Shown: positions 60,378 through 64,000 of the stretch, in pieces | Layout of the letters: every line of letters begins with the position of its first letter | Numbering within the stretch: the stretch's first letter is position 1 | NCBI GenBank assembly: GCA_029844215.1 | Contig: CM056725.1 | Location: forward strand, 61,851,609 to 61,915,608 | From: Przewalskia tangutica | Taxonomy: Eukaryota > Streptophyta > Magnoliopsida > Solanales > Solanaceae | Length of the DNA stretch: 64,000 nucleotides | Reading direction: 5' to 3' | Notes under the pieces: generated by a model | Told to the model about the DNA's origin: nothing | The model's input: only the letters and a program-made list of their open reading frames with translations | The model's database searches: none | Program-made: the position numbers and the translations under genes

Positions 60378-61150
60378 ATGCCTCCGGAGGCAACAACCGC
60401 CAAGAAGGGCAAAGGTAGCGAGAGCTACTAGTCGGACTCGGAAGAGTTGATAGGGCTTATACCGGGGTATCACAGGATATTGTTCGCGATCGGCGAGTTA
60501 ACCTGCGCGAGTTTTGAGACCCGGCACGAGCCTCCGGTTTCTCGATTAGTAGAAGACTATAGGTCGTGAGGAAGCGATTATGTTATTGACCAAGATAAGC
60601 GGTGCTACGGTTTCATCAGCGAGGAGGTTATTCGGCGGTGCTGGACATGTGTCTGAGGGTAGAGGGCAGCGAAGATCGGCGTAAGAGGATAGACCGGTTG
60701 GTTATCCGGTGAGTTTTGGACGACCGGCCTCGGCGAGTGAGATATTCGTCCCACCTACCCGATACATACCCGCGATTCCACAGGTGGGATATTGGACCCC
60801 ACTATTTAGGAGCCGGTCCAAGCTCCAGGGGTCGAGGTTCTTAGAGCAGCAGAGGACTTTCTCGGTCGAGGCCACCTATTCCTCAGTGTATCAGATGTGG
60901 TAAGCGTCATTCGGAAAATGCCGTCATGCGCGGTGTTTGTTACTATTGTGACCGTCAGGGCCACGAAGTAGAATGTCTGTTAGAAAGAGCACCGTAAGGT
61001 GGCTCGACCTATGAGCGATGGTTGGTTACCTTTCCTCCACGGTATGTCGTCCCCGAGCGAGGGTGTTCGGATGTCGACCCGATCGTGGTAGAGGTCGAGT
61101 GGAGTTTATAGTTCTGGCGGTCCTTGAACCGCGAGATGGCGTGACTCTTT
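60378..61150 (+). pseudogene. Decayed gag of element A2
   Basis: The start at 60378 (MPPEAT) corresponds to the A1 gag start. The reading frame is broken early. A piece at 60709-60903 is open. Near 60888-60965 the CIRCGKRHS segment and a knuckle-like CYYCDRQGHEVEC can be read, with one residue too few between His and the last Cys. Many differences from A1 gag fall at CAG sites. As in A1, no protease or RT follows; the frame ends in EFIVLAVLEP and the 3' untranslated part. Confidence 0.75.
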
Positions 61151-62095
61151 GGGCGGGACCAGGAGGAGACATCGCACGGGGTTACATGTATATCTCGATT
61201 CTTTTGAATCATACGTGCATTGATAGATTCAGATTTTGCCCTAGCATATATATTTTCCCTTTGTTGCTAACAGTTGTAAGTGATAGTACCCCAGAGGTAG
61301 GAATACTTTGATTAGTAAAGTGAAAAATTAAGAATGTTGACAAGAATGGTAAGTGAACTGAGACTATAGTTGTGTAGAGTTCACAAGTTGTATTGCCCAT
61401 GTGATGTAAGACCAATAGGGAAGAATGTACGGTAGAAATACTTCGACCTATGTGACAAACCTCTAGTGAATAGGGGGATAGGGTGAGAAGTACCTTGAGA
61501 TAAGAGAGAGTTTTAGTTCATACTAAGAATGAGAAGTTAAGTGTGACGATGGGTCGGGTTATGTACTCATTTCGGGTCAACCGGTAGTAAGGAATGGGGT
61601 GATGTCAGTTAGAAATGGTCCCGTTATGTGGTAGGGTCCGGAGAATGTCAGGCCCAAGTTTAGTTAATTGTTGTACGAGGTTGTGGACGCGTTCCACCGG
61701 AATCAGGTCGTACGGACCGAGAAGAGCCTTAGCGGAAATTCAAGTAGCATAATGGCCAAGTTTGGTTAGTAACTCCAAGGATTGGGGAACAAAAACAATA
61801 TTTGAGATGTTGTACGTTTACTAAATAAGTTGAAAGTACGAGAAAGTATGACAAGTAAGGAAAGAAAGGAACCTCTAAGGATCCCGTGTTTTAGAAGACT
61901 GTAACCTTCGAGTTTTGTGAGAAGGGGTCGCGGACGGAAGGTCCATTGATATGTTTACGTATGTTAGGTGGTGGCCATGTGTGGCATCATTGGTCTTGTG
62001 GAGTATTGATTGATAGGCATAGTATAGAGGCGTGGGAGTTTGTATAACGACAACCGACTAAGAACATTCGGGGCGGATGTTTCTAAGGGGAAGAA
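61151..62095 (+). mobile_element. A2 3' untranslated internal region and polypurine tract
   Basis: Collinear, in reverse orientation, with the A1 internal region to the left of its gag (30391-30020 and 26557-26269), without the solo LTR B. No coding capacity is visible. Ends with the polypurine tract ctaaggggaagaa before the 3' LTR. Confidence 0.8.
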
Positions 62096-64000
62096 TGTTA
62101 CATCCCGTAAGTCGGGACATGTATAAGAGAATGCGTAAGGAATCAAGACTTGGAAATTGGTGCGAAAGAAAGAATTGTTTTAAGCGGAAAAATCTTTGAA
62201 ACGTCGGAAAGGAAAAATGTTCGTTGTTGAGAATTGAATTCTCAAAATGTATTATTTGAAGAGTATGGAACTTATAAACATTATGGAAATTATTTTTACG
62301 GATTTGGTCATGTGGGGCCCACCCGAGGAATTTTACGTTTTGTGGGGCCCACGAGGGTTACGAAAATTTTATGGATGAAGGAGAGGGCGACACGTGGCAC
62401 CACCACATATGGTCTTGGACGAATTGGAGTAAGGGTAAAATGGTCATTGACCATGGTGGAAGATAAGTCTTGAGCTTGATATTATTGACAAAGTCAACTT
62501 GCCAGGGCTTGATCCTAGTGAAACTCATCCTAGCCACTCATGTGTTGCAATCTAAACCCTCCATAGTGTTATAAGTACTAAGCTAGTGCAAGACAAGCTC
62601 TTCTAACACTTAGAAATTTCACAACATTTTCTTGTCCACAATAGTTGCTCTCGGGTTAGTGTCATCTCCCACACAAAATATTTGTATTTTTGATCCTTTG
62701 TTCACAAGACTTAAACCCAATGTCCCTAAGGGTATTGTAAGGATATCTCAATAGAAAGATTTCGGAAAAACGGCGTTTTCACGTTAGTCGCAAGGCGAAA
62801 ACTTAAGGAGTTCTTCAACTTTGAAGTTGAAACTAGAAGATGGGTTCTTCATAGGCTTCTAAGGAGTGCTTGGAGCGGATTGGAACATAAGGAAAGGAGC
62901 TAAGAATTTGCTAAGGCGTGACTTTGAATCTTGGAAATTTTAAGGGCTTATAAAGGTATAATCTTGTCGTTTTAGTAATTAAGTTTACTTATCATTGTAG
63001 TTATGGATATTAGCAAGCATGAGGTATTTAGTATGAGGTTTGATAAGTTTTTTGGCTATTGGAACCCTAATCCAAAAACTAGCATGTTGTATAAGATTAC
63101 AATTCAAGTCGATTATTAGTTTAAGTAAGTCGTATGTTGTATAAAGAAGGAAATTGTAGTTGTTGAAGTTGTTTATGACTATATAACATGTTAGACCTTA
63201 GAACTTGGAATTGGAAAAGGATTGGAAAAGACTTTGAATTGTTGGTTATGTAGTTAGCCGAGAGATGGCTTATGGAGTATTAAACTACTTGGTATGAATT
63301 GTGGGGCGGAATTTTACACGTATTGTAAGGCGTGTAATCCCCTTTGTTTGGTTGTTGTTTTGAGCCTTAAATGTGGCGTGTTGGTTATTGTATTCGGCCT
63401 TGAAAAAGGTGGCAAAGTGAGTAGAAACAAAGGAAGTGCTGCCCGATTTTCCATAGAATTAGAGACCGTATACTTAGTATTATTCTACGTTAGAGACTAG
63501 AAGTTGATAATCTTGTTGTGACCATTATAGGTTGACACTTCTACGTACGGCGTATTCGGCTTAGCTTGTGGATTTAGCCGAAAAGGTATGTGAACTATCT
63601 CCTCTTCTAGCATGATTCCTTAAGATAAAGAAAGTATGTCCTACTCCTTAAATGATCCATTCCTTGGTTGTATTTGGATTGCCTAAAATAGAATTCGTTC
63701 TATGTACTCCCTTGATTGTACTTTGATGTTTAAATTGTAAGTTGTATAATCCATTTCCTTAGTGAAGTTTGGATTCTTAAAAGTGAATGTATTTTACTTA
63801 AAAGTACATAGAGTCTTGAAAAGGAAGTGGTTTCCAAACCTTTTGGCTAGTGCCTTAGTTCCAAAACCTAAGGGTTGTTGTAATGACTTTAGGGGAGTTA
63901 AATGAGTGATTTACTTAATTGTTTTAAGAGAGGAAAAATGACATGATTTAAGAGAAGTAACTTGTTCTAAAGGTGTGAGTTACTTGAGGTTTAAAAGTAG
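62096..64000 (+). mobile_element. A2 3' LTR, 5' half (cut by the window end)
   Basis: Starts TGTTACATCCCGTAAG, like the 5' LTR at 47037, including the C-to-T change in ACATCCC that A1 lacks. It is collinear with 47037-48826 and then 58304 onward, showing where B was inserted. Differences at CAG sites are visible (for example tccaggac at 47053 versus tcgggac at 62112). Confidence 0.9.

Larger units (their letters stand above)
47037..64000 (+). mobile_element. Gypsy element A2 (gag-only), running out of the window
   Basis: A plus-strand A-family element. The 5' LTR is 47037-60176, interrupted by element B. The internal region is 60177-62095 (1.92 kb) and the 3' LTR starts at 62096 and is cut by the window edge. 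Without B the 5' LTR is about 3.66 kb. PBS at 60178-60188 and a polypurine tract (ctaaggggaagaa) at 62083-62095. It is inserted in the internal region of element C; the left flank is ttatc and the right TSD lies outside the window. Confidence 0.9.

Overview
This is plant nuclear DNA, very probably from the nightshade family (Solanaceae). It has one spliced housekeeping gene with GT-AG introns, RTE/SINE tails ending in (TTG)n, Stowaway-type MITEs, L1-type LINEs and very long Ty3/gypsy LTRs. I see no prokaryotic genes, rRNA, tRNA or CRISPR. Family names (A, B, C, D, T, L1-a, L1-b) are mine; the species cannot be fixed from the sequence alone.

Region 1-12.4 kb is genic. After about 1.3 kb of anonymous AT-rich DNA and a 579-bp RTE 3' end with a target-site duplication (TSD), an intact SRP54 gene (signal recognition particle 54-kDa GTPase) runs on the minus strand from 11469 to 3018. 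It has nine coding exons totalling 497 codons, with phases that join exactly. One of its eight introns uses a GC donor. The introns have been colonised by a LINE fragment, three Stowaway MITEs (one split by a second MITE), a 122-bp RTE/SINE tail with a 22-bp TSD, and a SINE-like module. Telo-box motifs lie upstream of the start codon.

Region 12.4-16.3 kb is a mosaic of gypsy debris: a minus-strand LTR end and leader, a decayed reverse transcriptase/RNase H segment, and a truncated plus-strand LTR (D) with its own 54-bp tandem array.

Region 16.3-64 kb is a set of nested retrotransposons. The outer layer is a tandem Athila/Tat-like non-autonomous element T (internal end - LTR1 - internal - LTR2 - internal) with an Asp-tRNA-like primer-binding site and a short gag-like ORF. 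LINE L1-a sits in LTR2. A gag-only gypsy element A1 (22501-40822, TSD aggaa) splits L1-a. A1 itself contains a solo LTR of family B (26558-30019, TSD aaatc) and a second LINE of the L1-a family, L1-b (33454-38941, 16-bp TSD). To the right, element C (3' LTR 43818-46784) interrupts the second T internal region. A2 (47037 to beyond the window) interrupts C, and a complete B element (48827-58298, TSD aatga) sits in the 5' LTR of A2.

Two observations stand out. Family A has LTRs of 3.7-4.0 kb around only 1.6-1.9 kb of internal DNA coding for a gag remnant, and two independent copies share this layout, so it looks like a trans-mobilised LARD-type family. In many of the repeats, CAG/CTG sites are systematically replaced by CGA, CG or CGG relative to sister copies. 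That is not a deamination signature and may be a base-calling or polishing artefact at CHG-methylated sites. It breaks several ORFs, so apparent decay should be judged with care.
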